DNA of 64,000 nt from contig NZ_CP056199.1 of the NCBI RefSeq assembly GCF_013782625.1, positions 3,552,588 through 3,616,587 of the forward strand, read 5' to 3'. Below the pieces are notes generated by a model. That model ran no database searches. It was not told the origin of the DNA and saw only the letters and a program-made list of their open reading frames with translations. Shown in pieces: positions 10,423 through 19,937 of this stretch. The translations under genes were made by a program, and so were the position numbers. The stretch comes from Enterobacter sp. RHBSTW-00994. GTDB taxonomy: Bacteria; Pseudomonadota; Gammaproteobacteria; Enterobacterales; Enterobacteriaceae. The first letter of the stretch is position 1; every line of letters begins with the position of its first letter.

Positions 10423-11214
10423 ATGCCTGTTTTCGCACTGATCGCTCTTGTTGCCTACTCTGTCAGCCTTGCGCTGATCATTCCTGGTCTGCTGCAAAAG
10501 AACAGCGGCTGGCGGCGAATGGCTATTTTGTCGGCCGTGATTGCCCTTATCAGCCACGCGTTTGCGCTGGAATCGCGCATTATTCCGGGTGACGGGAGTG
10601 TGCAAAATTTAAGTGTGCTCAACGTGGGCTCGCTGGTCAGCCTGATGATCTGCACAGTAATGACCATTGTCGCCTCCAAAAATCGGGGCTGGTTGTTACT
10701 GCCGATTGTCTATGCGTTTGCACTTATCAATCTGGCGTTTGCCACCTTTGTTCCTAATGAGTTCATCACGCATCTGGAAACGACTCCAGGCATGATGGTG
10801 CATATCGGGTTATCACTGTTTTCATACGCGACGCTCATTATTGCCGCTCTGTATGCAATGCAGTTGGCCTGGATTGACTACCAGTTGAAAAACAAAAAAC
10901 TGGTCTTTAACCATGAAATGCCGCCGCTGATGGTCATCGAGCGCAAAATGTTTCACATCACCCAGATCGGCGTCGTGTTACTGACGCTTACGCTGTGTAC
11001 TGGCCTGTTTTATATGAAGAACCTTTTCAGTCTGGAGAATATCGATAAAGCCGTACTCTCCATCATTGCATGGTTTGTCTATATTGTTCTTTTATGGGGT
11101 CATTACCATAAAGGCTGGCGCGGGCGTCGCGTAGTCTGGTTCAACGTTGCGGGTGCTGGCCTTCTGACACTGGCCTATTTTGGCAGTCGTATCATTCAGC
11201 AACTCGCTAGCTAA
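10423..11214 (+). CDS. ypjD: YpjD, CcsA/CcmC-like inner-membrane protein
   Basis: A 263-residue protein with about eight membrane helices, of the cytochrome c assembly (CcsA-like) family. In E. coli, YpjD has been linked to the neighbouring CorB-type protein and copper/heme-related phenotypes, but its biochemical role is unsettled. It starts MPVFALIALVAYSVSLALII and ends GAGLLTLAYFGSRIIQQLAS. Conserved histidines that could bind heme are seen in THLETTPGMMVHIGLS and LLWGHYHKGWRG. The upstream open frame to 10348 is ignored because the family start at 10423 fits. yfjD begins 18 bp later, so the two are likely co-transcribed. Confidence 0.9.
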   Translation: MPVFALIALVAYSVSLALIIPGLLQKNSGWRRMAILSAVIALISHAFALESRIIPGDGSVQNLSVLNVGSLVSLMICTVMTIVASKNRGWLLLPIVYAFALINLAFATFVPNEFITHLETTPGMMVHIGLSLFSYATLIIAALYAMQLAWIDYQLKNKKLVFNHEMPPLMVIERKMFHITQIGVVLLTLTLCTGLFYMKNLFSLENIDKAVLSIIAWFVYIVLLWGHYHKGWRGRRVVWFNVAGAGLLTLAYFGSRIIQQLAS

Positions 11215-11232
11215 GCAATAAAGGAGTTCCCC

Positions 11233-12519
11233 CTGGAACACATCTCTACCACCACACTGATCGTCACGTTGATCGTTATGGTGGTCATCTCTGCTTACTT
11301 CTCCGGTTCAGAAACCGGCATGATGACACTGAACCGCTATAGGCTGCGTCATCGTGCGAAGCAAGGTAATCGTGCCGCACGCCGTGTAGAAAAACTGCTG
11401 CGAAAACCGGATCGACTGATTAGCTTGGTCCTTATCGGTAACAACCTGGTCAACATTCTCGCCTCTGCTCTGGGGACGATTGTGGGTATGCGCCTTTACG
11501 GTAATGCGGGTGTCGCCATTGCCACTGGCGTGCTGACATTTGTCGTGCTGGTCTTTGCCGAAGTATTACCAAAGACCATTGCAGCGCTCTACCCAGAAAA
11601 AGTCGCCTACCCCAGCAGTTTCTTGCTGGCCCCTCTTCTGGTCCTGATGATGCCATTGGTTTGGCTGCTTAACATGGTCACACGTCTGTTAATGCGGATG
11701 GTTGGTATCAAGACCGATGTCGTCATCAGCGGCGCGCTCAGTAAAGACGAACTGCGCACTATCGTTAATGAATCACGCTCGCAAATTTCCCGCCGCAACC
11801 AGGACATGCTGCTGTCAGTGCTGGACCTGGAGAAAGTCAGCGTGGACGACATCATGGTCCCACGTAATGAAATCGTGGGCATCGACATCAACGACGACTG
11901 GAAAGCTATCGTCCGCCAACTTACGCACTCCCCTCATGGGCGCATTGTGCTTTATCGGGACACGCTCGACGATGCCATCAGCATGCTACGCGTGCGCGAG
12001 GCTTATCGTCTGATGACCGAGAAAAATGAATTCACCAAAGAGGTGATGCTGCGTGCAGCCGATGAAATTTATTACGTTCCGGAAGGAACACCGCTGAGCA
12101 CTCAGTTGGTCAAATTCCAGCGTAATAAAAAGAAAGTGGGTCTGGTGGTGGATGAATATGGAGATATCCAGGGATTAGTCACGGTTGAAGATATCCTGGA
12201 AGAAATTGTTGGTGATTTCACAACCTCTATGTCCCCCTCCCTGGCCGAAGAAGTCACACCGCAAAACGATGGTTCTGTACTCATCGATGGCAGTGCCAAT
12301 ATTCGCGAGCTTAACAAAGCCTTCAACTGGCATCTGCCAGAGGATGAGGCGCGTACCATGAATGGGATGATTCTTGAGGCACTGGAAGAGATACCGGCAG
12401 CAGGGACTCGAGTACGTATTGAGCAATACGATATTGATATCCTGGATGTACAGGACAACATGATTAAGCAAGTGAAAGTCTTGCCTGTTAAACCGATTCG
12501 GGAAAGTATTTCTGAATAG
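11233..12519 (+). CDS. yfjD: YfjD/CorB, CNNM-CBS-CorC-HlyC family transporter-like protein
   Basis: Membrane protein of the CorB/CNNM type, associated with Mg2+/Co2+ efflux. Order: DUF21 membrane domain (YFSGSETGMMTLNRYR; NNLVNILASALGT), a CBS pair (DIMVPRNEIVGIDINDD; KKVGLVVDEYGDIQGLVTVE) and a C-terminal CorC_HlyC domain (EALEEIPAAGTRVRIEQYDI). The start is unusual: CTG at 11233, preceded by AAGGAG with a 6-bp spacer, yields LEHISTTTLIVT and the 428-residue length I recall for E. coli. The next candidate, TTG at 11269, lacks a ribosome site. Confidence 0.9.
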   Translation: MEHISTTTLIVTLIVMVVISAYFSGSETGMMTLNRYRLRHRAKQGNRAARRVEKLLRKPDRLISLVLIGNNLVNILASALGTIVGMRLYGNAGVAIATGVLTFVVLVFAEVLPKTIAALYPEKVAYPSSFLLAPLLVLMMPLVWLLNMVTRLLMRMVGIKTDVVISGALSKDELRTIVNESRSQISRRNQDMLLSVLDLEKVSVDDIMVPRNEIVGIDINDDWKAIVRQLTHSPHGRIVLYRDTLDDAISMLRVREAYRLMTEKNEFTKEVMLRAADEIYYVPEGTPLSTQLVKFQRNKKKVGLVVDEYGDIQGLVTVEDILEEIVGDFTTSMSPSLAEEVTPQNDGSVLIDGSANIRELNKAFNWHLPEDEARTMNGMILEALEEIPAAGTRVRIEQYDIDILDVQDNMIKQVKVLPVKPIRESISE

Positions 12520-12521
12520 AA

Positions 12522-12559
12522 TGTAGGCCGGGTAAGGCAAAACCACACCCGGCGCTACA
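12522..12559. repeat. REP-like extragenic palindrome
   Basis: The element TGTAGGCCGGGTAAGGC...CACCCGGCGCTACA between the convergent yfjD and grpE genes has the GCCGGGTAAGGC core and arm symmetry of enterobacterial REP/BIME units. It can act as a bidirectional transcript end and mRNA stabiliser. Confidence 0.8.
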
Positions 12560-12566
12560 GGGCTAA

Positions 12567-13160
12567 TTACGCTTTCGCTTTCGCCACAGTGACCATTGCA
12601 GCACGAATGGTACGGCCGTTCAGGGTATAGCCTTTCTGCATCACACCCAGCACATTACCTGCGGTAACATCTTCAGATTCAACCATAGCAATCGCCTGGT
12701 GAACGTTCGGGTCCAATGGAACGTTAGTGTCTGCCACCACATCCACACCAAACTTACGTACCACATCCAGCATGGATTTCAGCGTCAATTGGATGCCTTC
12801 AATCATTGGGGCATTGTCCGGATTAGCTTTATCTGCCACTTCCAGCGCACGATCCAGGCTATCAATGACCGGCAACAGTTCATTGATGAACTTCTCCAGT
12901 GCAAACTTATGTGCCTTTTCAACGTCCAGTTCGGTACGGCGACGCAGGTTTTCCATTTCGGCTTTGATACGCAAAATGCCATCGCGCTCGCGGTTCTGGG
13001 CTTCAACTAACTGAGCTTCCAGATTCGCAATTTTTTCATCGCGCGGGTCCACCTGCTCAGCAGAAACGTCAGGCTCTACAGCCTTAATGTCTTCGTGCTG
13101 TTCCGTGATAATTTCTTCCGGGGCTTGCCCCTCAGGCGTTTTCTGTTCTTTACTACTCAT
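12567..13160 (-). CDS. grpE: GrpE nucleotide exchange factor for DnaK
   Basis: Co-chaperone that releases ADP from DnaK; a cytoplasmic dimer and thermosensor. 197 residues: a long N-terminal coiled coil ([40 protein letters not shown]) and a beta domain ending [20 protein letters not shown]. The start at 13160 ([12 protein letters not shown]) has GGAG 8 bp upstream; an in-frame ATG at 13184 is less likely. A sigma-32 type promoter lies at 13205-13235. Confidence 0.97.
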   Translation of the reverse strand: MSSKEQKTPEGQAPEEIITEQHEDIKAVEPDVSAEQVDPRDEKIANLEAQLVEAQNRERDGILRIKAEMENLRRRTELDVEKAHKFALEKFINELLPVIDSLDRALEVADKANPDNAPMIEGIQLTLKSMLDVVRKFGVDVVADTNVPLDPNVHQAIAMVESEDVTAGNVLGVMQKGYTLNGRTIRAAMVTVAKAKA

Positions 13161-13204
13161 GAATTTCTCCGCGTTTTTCTGCATTCATCTCGCTAACTTC
13201 GCTT

Positions 13205-13235
13205 ATTATGGGGATCAGTTTCCGGGATTCAAGGG
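13205..13235 (-). promoter_or_regulatory. Heat-shock (sigma-32) promoter of grpE
   Basis: On the leftward strand, CCCTTGAA (13235-13228) and CCCCATAAT (13213-13205) are 14 bases apart. This fits the sigma-32 consensus CTTGAAA, 13-15 bases, CCCCAT-T. It is 45 bp upstream of the grpE start, as expected for this heat-shock gene. Confidence 0.85.
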
Positions 13236-13282
13236 AACAAGACCAATTGTCATCATTCATTAGGCACAAGGACCTCCAGAAA

Positions 13283-14161
13283 ATGAATAATCATTTCAAG
13301 TGTATCGGGATCGTCGGCCATCCGCGTCACCCTACTGCGTTGACGACACATGAAATGTTGTATCGCTGGCTGTCCGCCAAAGGCTATGAAGTGATGGTTG
13401 AACAACAGATCGCCCAGGAGCTTCAGCTCAAAAGCGTCAAAACCGGCACGCTGGCGGAAATAGGCCAACAAGCCGACCTTGCCGTTGTGGTTGGCGGTGA
13501 TGGAAACATGCTGGGCGCAGCCCGCACGCTGGCACGCTATGATATCAAAGTGATTGGGATTAACCGTGGCAACCTCGGTTTTCTGACCGACCTTGACCCG
13601 GATAACGCACAGCAACAGCTTGCGGATGTGCTGGAAGGCCACTACATCAGCGAAAAACGTTTTTTGCTGGAGGCTCAGGTATGCCAGCAGGATTGCCAGA
13701 AGCGCCTCAGCACCGCGATTAACGAAGTGGTTCTACACCCTGGTAAAGTCGCGCACATGATTGAGTTCGAAGTGTACATCGACGAAATCTTCGCCTTCTC
13801 GCAACGTTCCGACGGGCTGATCATTTCAACACCGACGGGGTCCACCGCCTACTCTCTTTCTGCGGGAGGTCCTATTCTGACACCTTCTCTTGACGCCATT
13901 ACGCTGGTCCCGATGTTCCCGCATACGCTCTCTGCACGCCCACTGGTGATCAACAGCAGCAGTACTATTCGGCTGCGCTTTTCGCATCGCCGTAACGATC
14001 TCGAAATCAGCTGTGACAGTCAGATTGCCTTGCCCATTCAGGAAGGGGAAGATGTATTAATTCGTCGCTGCGACTATCATCTCAATCTCATCCACCCTAA
14101 AGATTACAGCTATTTCAATACGTTAAGCTCAAAACTCGGCTGGTCAAAAAAATTATTCTAA
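13283..14161 (+). CDS. nadK: NAD kinase
   Basis: Phosphorylates NAD to NADP with ATP in the cytoplasm. 292 residues, the normal length. The diacylglycerol-kinase-like GGDGN motif is present ([14 protein letters not shown]), with [13 protein letters not shown] and the NE/D-binding [17 protein letters not shown]. The start [20 protein letters not shown] at 13283 is the family start; a longer frame to 13208 runs into the grpE promoter region and is unlikely. Confidence 0.97.
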   Translation: MNNHFKCIGIVGHPRHPTALTTHEMLYRWLSAKGYEVMVEQQIAQELQLKSVKTGTLAEIGQQADLAVVVGGDGNMLGAARTLARYDIKVIGINRGNLGFLTDLDPDNAQQQLADVLEGHYISEKRFLLEAQVCQQDCQKRLSTAINEVVLHPGKVAHMIEFEVYIDEIFAFSQRSDGLIISTPTGSTAYSLSAGGPILTPSLDAITLVPMFPHTLSARPLVINSSSTIRLRFSHRRNDLEISCDSQIALPIQEGEDVLIRRCDYHLNLIHPKDYSYFNTLSSKLGWSKKLF

Positions 14162-14180
14162 TTTTGCATCCAGCACTTTA

Positions 14181-14196
14181 CTGTATAAAAAACCAG
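14181..14196. promoter_or_regulatory. LexA (SOS) box 1 of recN
   Basis: CTGTATAAAAAACCAG matches the LexA consensus CTG-N10-CAG with an A/T-rich centre. It lies 52 bp before the recN start, in the same place as the first of the E. coli recN SOS boxes. Confidence 0.9.
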
Positions 14197-14202
14197 TTTA
14201 TA

Positions 14203-14218
14203 CTGTATTAAAACACAG
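14203..14218. promoter_or_regulatory. LexA (SOS) box 2 of recN
   Basis: CTGTATTAAAACACAG matches CTG-N10-CAG with both ACAG/CTGT half sites. It follows box 1 by 6 bp. A further half site (CATACAG, 14232-14238) could be the weak third box known in E. coli recN. Tight SOS control is expected. Confidence 0.9.
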
Positions 14219-14247
14219 TTATGGTTTTTCATACAGGAAAAGCAATT

Positions 14248-15909
14248 ATGCTGGCACAACTGACCATCAGCAACTTTGCCATTGTTCGTGAACTTGAGAT
14301 CGACTTCCATAGCGGTATGACGGCGATCACCGGAGAAACTGGCGCAGGTAAATCTATTGCAATTGACGCTCTTGGCCTGTGTCTTGGTGGTCGGGCTGAA
14401 GGTGATATGGTGCGTTCGGGAGCAAACCGTGCCGATCTCTGTGCTCGCTTTTCACTGAAAGATACTCCTGCAGCTCAACGCTGGCTTGAAGAAAACCAAC
14501 TGGAAGACGGGCGTGAGTGTTTACTTCGCCGCGTCATCAACAGCGATGGGCGCTCTCGTGGCTTCATCAACGGCACTGCCGTACCTCTTTCTCAACTTCG
14601 CGAACTCGGCCAACTGCTCATCCAGATCCATGGACAGCATGCCCATCAGCAACTGATTAAACCCGAACAACAAAAGGCATTGCTTGATGGTTACGCAGGT
14701 GAGTATGCACTTACTCAACTCATGGCGGGTCACTATCGTCAATGGCATCAGAGCTGTCGTGAGCTTGCCCAGCACCAACAGCAGAGCCAGGAGCGGGCTG
14801 CGCGTGCGGAATTATTAGCATATCAACTAAAAGAGCTTAATGAGTTCAACCCGCAAGCGGGTGAGTTTGAACAAATTGATGAAGAATACAAACGCCTGGC
14901 AAATAGCGGTCACCTTCTTTCCACCAGTCAACATGCGCTAAATATGCTAGCCGATGGTGAAGACGTTAATCTGCAAAGCCAGCTCTATACCGTCCGTCAG
15001 TTAATGACCGAGCTGGCAGGTATGGACACAAAGCTTTCTGGCGTACTGGATATGCTGGAAGAGGCAGCAATTCAGATTTCCGAAGCCAGTGACGAGCTAC
15101 GTCATTATTGTGAACGACTGGATCTTGATCCTAATCGCCTGTTTGAGCTTGAACAACGTCTTTCCCGTCAAATCTCGCTGGCACGTAAACATCACGTAAC
15201 CCCAGAAGAGTTACCCAATTTTTATCAGTCTCTTCTGGATGAACAACAGCAGCTTGATGACCAAGCAGACTCGCTGGAAACCCTGTCCCTTGCAGTCAAT
15301 CTCCATCATCAGCAGGCGCTGGCGACGGCTAAACAACTGCATGATATCCGCCAGCACTATGCCCAGGAGCTAGGCCAGACAATAACAGACAGCATGCGCA
15401 CGCTGGCAATGCCGCATGGCGTATTTACAATTGATGTCCGTTTTGAAGAGAATCACCTGACGGCAGAAGGTGCTGATCGTATCGAATTCCGCGTAACCGC
15501 AAACCCAGGGCAGCCTTTACAGCCTATTTCGAAAGTGGCCTCGGGGGGTGAATTGTCGCGTATCGCCCTGTCTATCCAGGTCATCACAGCCCGTAAAATG
15601 GAAACTCCCGCACTCATTTTTGATGAAGTGGATGTGGGGATCAGCGGCCCAACAGCAGCCGTTGTGGGTAAATTATTGCGTCAGTTGGGAGAATCTACAC
15701 AGGTCATGTGTGTCACCCATTTACCGCAAGTCGCAGGGTGTGGCCATCACCACTTCATCGTCAGCAAAGAAACAGATGGCGAGATGACCGAAACACATAT
15801 GAAACCATTAGATAAACGCTCACGTTTGCAGGAGCTGGCACGCCTGTTGGGTGGGAGCGAAGTCACTCGCAATACGCTCGCTAACGCCAAAGAACTCTTG
15901 GCCGCATAA
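14248..15909 (+). CDS. recN: DNA repair protein RecN
   Basis: SMC-like ATPase for double-strand-break repair, acting on DNA with RecA. 553 residues: Walker A in [20 protein letters not shown], a central coiled coil (residues about 150-350, rich in Gln/Leu/Glu), the ABC signature [15 protein letters not shown] and Walker [14 protein letters not shown]. The start [18 protein letters not shown] at 14248 has AGGAAAAG upstream; the in-frame ATG at 14221 lies inside the LexA-regulated leader. Two LexA boxes precede it. Confidence 0.97.
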   Translation: MLAQLTISNFAIVRELEIDFHSGMTAITGETGAGKSIAIDALGLCLGGRAEGDMVRSGANRADLCARFSLKDTPAAQRWLEENQLEDGRECLLRRVINSDGRSRGFINGTAVPLSQLRELGQLLIQIHGQHAHQQLIKPEQQKALLDGYAGEYALTQLMAGHYRQWHQSCRELAQHQQQSQERAARAELLAYQLKELNEFNPQAGEFEQIDEEYKRLANSGHLLSTSQHALNMLADGEDVNLQSQLYTVRQLMTELAGMDTKLSGVLDMLEEAAIQISEASDELRHYCERLDLDPNRLFELEQRLSRQISLARKHHVTPEELPNFYQSLLDEQQQLDDQADSLETLSLAVNLHHQQALATAKQLHDIRQHYAQELGQTITDSMRTLAMPHGVFTIDVRFEENHLTAEGADRIEFRVTANPGQPLQPISKVASGGELSRIALSIQVITARKMETPALIFDEVDVGISGPTAAVVGKLLRQLGESTQVMCVTHLPQVAGCGHHHFIVSKETDGEMTETHMKPLDKRSRLQELARLLGGSEVTRNTLANAKELLAA

Positions 15910-16047
15910 ACTTTTTCGGGAACTCAGGGTCATAGAGAACAACAAAAACGCCGCAAGACCGGTTTCAAAGTGGGGCAAGGTCTATTATCATCGGCATATT
16001 ACATATGAGCCGCGTACTGCTCGGGCCCGAAAAGGAATCAAATCACT

Positions 16048-16386
16048 ATGCGCTGTAAAACGCTGACCGCTGCCGCAGCGGTTCTTCTGATGTTGACCGC
16101 AGGCTGTTCCACTCTGGAGAAAGTGGTTTACCGTCCTGACATCAACCAGGGGAACTACCTTACCCCTAACGATGTGTCTAAAATCCGCGTGGGTATGACA
16201 CAACAGCAGGTCGCTTATGCACTGGGAACCCCAATGATGTCCGATCCGTTCGGCACAAACACCTGGTTCTATGTATTTCGTCAGCAACCTGGTCATGAAG
16301 ACGTGACTCAGCAAACTCTGACGCTGACCTTCAATAGCAGCAGTGTGTTGACCAACATCGACAACAAACCTGCACTCACCAAATAA
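16048..16386 (+). CDS. bamE: BamE (SmpA) outer-membrane assembly lipoprotein
   Basis: Small lipoprotein of the BAM complex that inserts beta-barrel proteins. 112 residues; signal [20 protein letters not shown] with lipobox LTAGC, then the SmpA/OmlA domain ([38 protein letters not shown]). Lies 138 bp after recN and ends before a strong terminator. Relevant to this window because the two-partner and trimeric secretion proteins need BAM. Confidence 0.96.
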   Translation: MRCKTLTAAAAVLLMLTAGCSTLEKVVYRPDINQGNYLTPNDVSKIRVGMTQQQVAYALGTPMMSDPFGTNTWFYVFRQQPGHEDVTQQTLTLTFNSSSVLTNIDNKPALTK

Positions 16387-16403
16387 TTCAGTGTCAGAAA
16401 TGC

Positions 16404-16431
16404 AAAAAGGTGCTCATTGAGCACCTTTTTT
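16404..16431. terminator. Bidirectional terminator between bamE and rnfH
   Basis: AAAAAGGTGCTC, short loop, GAGCACCTTTTTT: a nearly perfect stem with A and T runs on its two sides. Serves bamE (rightward) and the ratA-rnfH operon (leftward). Confidence 0.92.
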
Positions 16432-16466
16432 GTTTTCCCGCGCGTTTTGATTCCCGGCAGCATAAA

Positions 16467-16754
16467 TTACTTGCCGGATTTCTCCGCACGCTGGCGACGC
16501 AGTTCTTTCGGGTCAGCAATCAATGGACGATAAATTTCGACCCGATCTCCCTCTTTCACCACATCAGTAAGTTTTACCGGGCGGCTATAAATACCGACTT
16601 TGTTCGTCGCTAAATCAATATCACCGCGAAGTTCCAGCAAGCCAGAAGCACGTATCGCGTCTTCAACGGTTGCGCCCTCATCCAGCTTAACACGCTGCAG
16701 ATACTGCTTTTCCGGCAATGCGTAAACCACCTCTACAGCAATCTTAAGCGACAC
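16467..16754 (-). CDS. rnfH: RnfH family protein (RatB)
   Basis: A 95-residue ubiquitin-fold (UPF0125) protein of unknown biochemical role, called RatB in the ratAB operon. Family features: [40 protein letters not shown] and [20 protein letters not shown]. Its start overlaps the end of ratA by 11 bp, implying translational coupling. Confidence 0.93.
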   Translation of the reverse strand: MSLKIAVEVVYALPEKQYLQRVKLDEGATVEDAIRASGLLELRGDIDLATNKVGIYSRPVKLTDVVKEGDRVEIYRPLIADPKELRRQRAEKSGK

Positions 16755-17220
16755 TGTAAACCTCTTTCGCGCGGGTGGTGAACGCCTGAACCATGTTCAA
16801 CGCCAGTTCTTTGAAAATACGACCAAAAGCAAGCTCAATCAGCTTATTGGTAAACTCAAAGTCCAGATGGAATTCGATACGGCACGCGTCCGCACTCAGA
16901 GGCGTAAACTTCCAGCCCCCCATCAGGGTTTTAAATGGACCATCCACCAGATGCATCAAAATACTCTGATTATCGGTCAACGTATTACGGGTGGTGAACG
17001 TTTTGCTAATCCCCGCTTTGGAGACATCGACAGCCGCAGTCATCTGCGTAGGCCCGGATTCGAGAACCCGGCTACCTGTACATCCCGGTATAAATTGCGG
17101 ATAAGACTGAACATCGTTCACTAACTGATACATCTGTTCCACGCTGTAAGGAACAAGCGCAGTACGGCTAATCTGTGGCATAGCATTTTCCAGGGTCAAA
17201 CAACGGACAAATAATAACAT
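16744..17220 (-). CDS. ratA: RatA, START/polyketide-cyclase-like ribosome-association protein
   Basis: In E. coli RatA binds 50S subunits and blocks 70S formation; it has also been tied to coenzyme Q (Coq10-like). 158 residues from 17220; an ATG at 17181 gives the common 145-residue form [20 protein letters not shown]. Both starts are annotated in relatives; I list the longer. The START-fold features [20 protein letters not shown] and [20 protein letters not shown] are intact. Divergent from smpB. Confidence 0.92.
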   Translation of the reverse strand: MLLFVRCLTLENAMPQISRTALVPYSVEQMYQLVNDVQSYPQFIPGCTGSRVLESGPTQMTAAVDVSKAGISKTFTTRNTLTDNQSILMHLVDGPFKTLMGGWKFTPLSADACRIEFHLDFEFTNKLIELAFGRIFKELALNMVQAFTTRAKEVYSVA

Positions 17221-17337
17221 TTATCACCTGTTAAAAAAACGCTAAGCCTCATCTCGTGCTAAGATAGCGCGTTAGACCTCACAGGATGCAATGAGGTGAC
17301 TTTTTGACATCAGATTACCTATGGCTTCACGACACTT

Positions 17338-17820
17338 ATGACGAAGAAAAAAGTACATAAACCTGGCTCTGCGACCATCGCACTTAACAAGCGTGCTCGC
17401 CATGAGTATTTCATCGAAGAAGAATTCGAAGCCGGTCTTGCATTGCAGGGCTGGGAAGTAAAATCACTGCGCGCAGGCAAAGCCAACATCGGCGACAGCT
17501 ACGTGATCCTGAAAGATGGCGAAGCATTCCTCTTCGGTGCAAACTTTACTCCGCTGACAGTGGCGTCTTCTCATTACGTTTGCGATCCAACACGCACCCG
17601 TAAACTGCTGCTCAATCAGCGCGAACTGGACTCACTCTACGGACGTATTAACCGTGAAGGTTACACCGTGGTTGCGCTTTCTCTGTACTGGAAAAATGCC
17701 TGGTGCAAAGTGAAGATTGGCGTAGCAAAAGGTAAGAAACAGCATGACAAGCGCACCGATCTAAAAGAACGTGAGTGGCAGCTTGATAAAGCACGTATTA
17801 TGAAAAATGCAGGGCGTTGA
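17338..17820 (+). CDS. smpB: SmpB, tmRNA-binding protein
   Basis: Binds tmRNA and places it in the A site of stalled ribosomes for trans-translation. 160 residues: [20 protein letters not shown], the OB-fold core [20 protein letters not shown], and the basic C-terminal tail [20 protein letters not shown]. The tmRNA gene starts 89 bp downstream, the usual pairing. Confidence 0.98.
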   Translation: MTKKKVHKPGSATIALNKRARHEYFIEEEFEAGLALQGWEVKSLRAGKANIGDSYVILKDGEAFLFGANFTPLTVASSHYVCDPTRTRKLLLNQRELDSLYGRINREGYTVVALSLYWKNAWCKVKIGVAKGKKQHDKRTDLKEREWQLDKARIMKNAGR

Positions 17821-17909
17821 TTCTGCACGCTTATTGTACAATTCAATAAGTTAGCGTTCCGGACTGGTATACTGTAAGGCAAATCTGGTATACTTGTTTC
17901 AACACTATT

Positions 17910-18272
17910 GGGGCTGATTCTGGATTCGACGGGATTTGCGAAACCCAAGGTGCATGCCGAGGGGCGGTTGGCCTCGTAAAAAGCCGCAAAAAAATAGTCG
18001 CAAACGACGAAAACTACGCTTTAGCAGCTTAATAACCTGCTAAGAGCCCTCTCTCCCTAGCCTCCGCTCTTAGGACGGGGATCAAGAGAGGTCAAACCCA
18101 AAAGAGATCGCGCGGATGTCCTGCCTGGGGCGGAAGCGTTAAAACTAATCAGGCTAGTTCGTTAGTGGCGTGTTTGTCCGCAGCTGGCGTGCGAATGTAA
18201 AGACAAACTAAGCATGTAGTACCGAGGATGTAGGAATTTCGGACGCGGGTTCAACTCCCGCCAGCTCCACCA
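17910..18272 (+). ncRNA. ssrA: tmRNA (10Sa RNA)
   Basis: 363 bases, exactly the E. coli mature length. It starts GGGGCTGATTCTGGATTCGA and ends in the T-arm and acceptor GGTTCAACTCCCGCC...CCACCA, which pair with the 5' end as in tRNA-Ala. The tag frame at 18000-18032 reads ANDENYALAA followed by TAA; the resume codon GCA is at 18000. Two copies of TATACT (17868-17873, 17889-17894) lie upstream, either of which may be the -10 hexamer. The 3' flank serves as the integration site for an island. Confidence 0.99.
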
Positions 18273-18284
18273 AAATTCTCCATC

Positions 18285-18358
18285 GGTGATTACCAGAGTC
18301 ATCCGATGAAGTCCTAAGAGCCCGCACGGCGCAAGCCCTGCGGGCTTTTTTGTGCCCT
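18285..18358. repeat. Left attachment repeat (attL) at ssrA 3' flank
   Basis: 74 bp starting GGTGATTACCAGAGTCATCC and ending TTTTTTGTGCCCT. It recurs at 28612-28685 with one mismatch (G18340 versus C28667). It lies 12 bp beyond the CCA end of ssrA and includes the ssrA terminator. Identity of the exact crossover point cannot be read from the sequence. Confidence 0.92.
18318..18353 (+). terminator. Rho-independent terminator of ssrA
   Basis: GCCCGC (18320-18325), a 14-base loop, GCGGGC (18340-18345), then six T. It lies inside the left attachment repeat, so the island keeps the tmRNA gene and its terminator intact after integration. Confidence 0.85.
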
Positions 18359-18476
18359 CAATTTGTCCCGCGAAGTCTGATGCCAACTAATTAAATCCGA
18401 ACCTTTTAGGCACCTTGTTAGGCACCTCATAAAGCTTTATTGTTTTTGAGGTGCCTAAAACTATGGAAACCCAGCA

Positions 18477-19718
18477 ATGGCAAGACAAACCAAACCTCTA
18501 TCCGTTAAAGAAATCGAATCTGCTAAACCCAAGGAAGCGGACTACGTTCTCTATGATGGCGATGGCCTTGAGCTACTGATCAAATCCAGCGGGAGTAAAA
18601 TCTTCCAGTTTCGCTACATTCGCCCTGTCACCAAGAAACGTGCGAAGAAGAGCATAGGCCCCTACCCTTCAGTTACGCTTGCCGATGCCAGAAACTACCG
18701 GGCAGAGTCTCGCTCTCTCCTTGCGAAACAAATCGATCCACAGGAACATCAGCAAGAACAACTTCGCAGTTCGCTTGAAGCTAAAACCAATACTTTCCAA
18801 CTCGTAGCTGAACGATGGTGGAATGTGAAGAAAGCCAGTGTGACCGAAGACTATGCAGAGGACATTTGGCGCTCTCTTGAGAGAGATGTTTTTCCTGCGA
18901 TTGGCGACGTCAGCGTTACAGATATTAAAGCTCATACACTGGTTCGGGCCGTTCAACCTGTTCAGGCCAGAGGAGCACTGGAAACCGTCCGTCGCCTTTG
19001 CCAGCGCATCAATGAGATCATGATCTATGCCCAAAATACGGGGCTGATTGATGCGGTACCCAGTGTCAACATTGGCAAGGCCTTTGAGAAGCCGCAGAAA
19101 AAAAATATGCCAAGCATTCGACCGCATCAGCTACCTCAACTGATGCAGACGATGCGAACAGCCAGCATTAGCCTTTCCACACGCTGCCTGTTCATGTGGC
19201 AACTTCTTACTATTACCCGCCCTGCCGAAGCGGCTGAGGCTCGTTGGGATGAGGTAGACATTGAAGCGCGAGAGTGGAAGATCCCTGCAGCACGCATGAA
19301 AATGAACCGCGACCATACTGTTCCATTGTCAGATGAAGCAATTGCGATACTGGAGATGATGGAGCCGTTAAGTGGAAATCGAGAATTTATCTTTCCCAGC
19401 CGCATCAAGCCAAACCAGCCGATGAACAGTCAGACCGTAAACGCATCGCTAAAACGCGCAGGTTTTGGTGGGGTTCTCGTTTCACACGGCCTGCGATCTA
19501 TCGCCAGTACAGCCCTTAATGAACAAGGCTTTCCGCCTGATGTCATTGAGGCAGCACTTGCCCATGTAGACAAGAATGAAGTTCGTCGCGCTTATAACCG
19601 CAGCGATTACCTGGAGCAGCGTCGTCCAATGATGCAATGGTGGGCTGATTTTGTTAAAGCGGCTGATAATGGAAGTATGGCTGAGGGTAGCATGCAAGGA
19701 ATGCGATTGGTTAGATGA
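18477..19718 (+). CDS. int: Tyrosine recombinase/integrase, P4-like
   Basis: 413 residues. N-terminal DUF4102-type arm-binding domain (LSVKEIESAKPKEADYVLYD; KKSIGPYPSVTLADARNYRA), a SAM-like core-binding domain, and a catalytic domain with TITRPAEAAEARWDEVDIE (first Arg), VSHGLRSIASTALNEQGF (His-x-x-Arg) and AHVDKNEVRRAYNRSDY, whose final Tyr is the expected nucleophile. All catalytic residues are visible, so it may be active. It starts 205 bp after ssrA, pointing away from it, the usual place for an ssrA-targeting integrase. Confidence 0.95.
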   Translation: MARQTKPLSVKEIESAKPKEADYVLYDGDGLELLIKSSGSKIFQFRYIRPVTKKRAKKSIGPYPSVTLADARNYRAESRSLLAKQIDPQEHQQEQLRSSLEAKTNTFQLVAERWWNVKKASVTEDYAEDIWRSLERDVFPAIGDVSVTDIKAHTLVRAVQPVQARGALETVRRLCQRINEIMIYAQNTGLIDAVPSVNIGKAFEKPQKKNMPSIRPHQLPQLMQTMRTASISLSTRCLFMWQLLTITRPAEAAEARWDEVDIEAREWKIPAARMKMNRDHTVPLSDEAIAILEMMEPLSGNREFIFPSRIKPNQPMNSQTVNASLKRAGFGGVLVSHGLRSIASTALNEQGFPPDVIEAALAHVDKNEVRRAYNRSDYLEQRRPMMQWWADFVKAADNGSMAEGSMQGMRLVR

Positions 19719-19937
19719 CTTATATTGGGACTAGCTCATTTTTTGATAACTTAGAAGGGAACTTTATATTTAGTGCGGAATGTGCCAGAAGCGGGCTAGC
19801 TGGCTATATCTAAAGCTGAGTCGGTTATCAAATATTATAAACACAAAAATTGAAATGTTGCTTGCGAACACAATTTATTGTTTTAAATTTTGATAAACTT
19901 AAAATTACCTTTCATTACTCCTAAGGATACTTTCCAT

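Noticed and set aside
14221-14247. Earlier recN start at 14221
   Set aside because: That ATG lies in the LexA-controlled leader, with no ribosome site; the known start [10 protein letters not shown] has AGGAAAAG upstream.
18162-18386. Minus-strand frame across ssrA
   Set aside because: It is the reverse of the tmRNA sequence and its flank; no gene is expected there.
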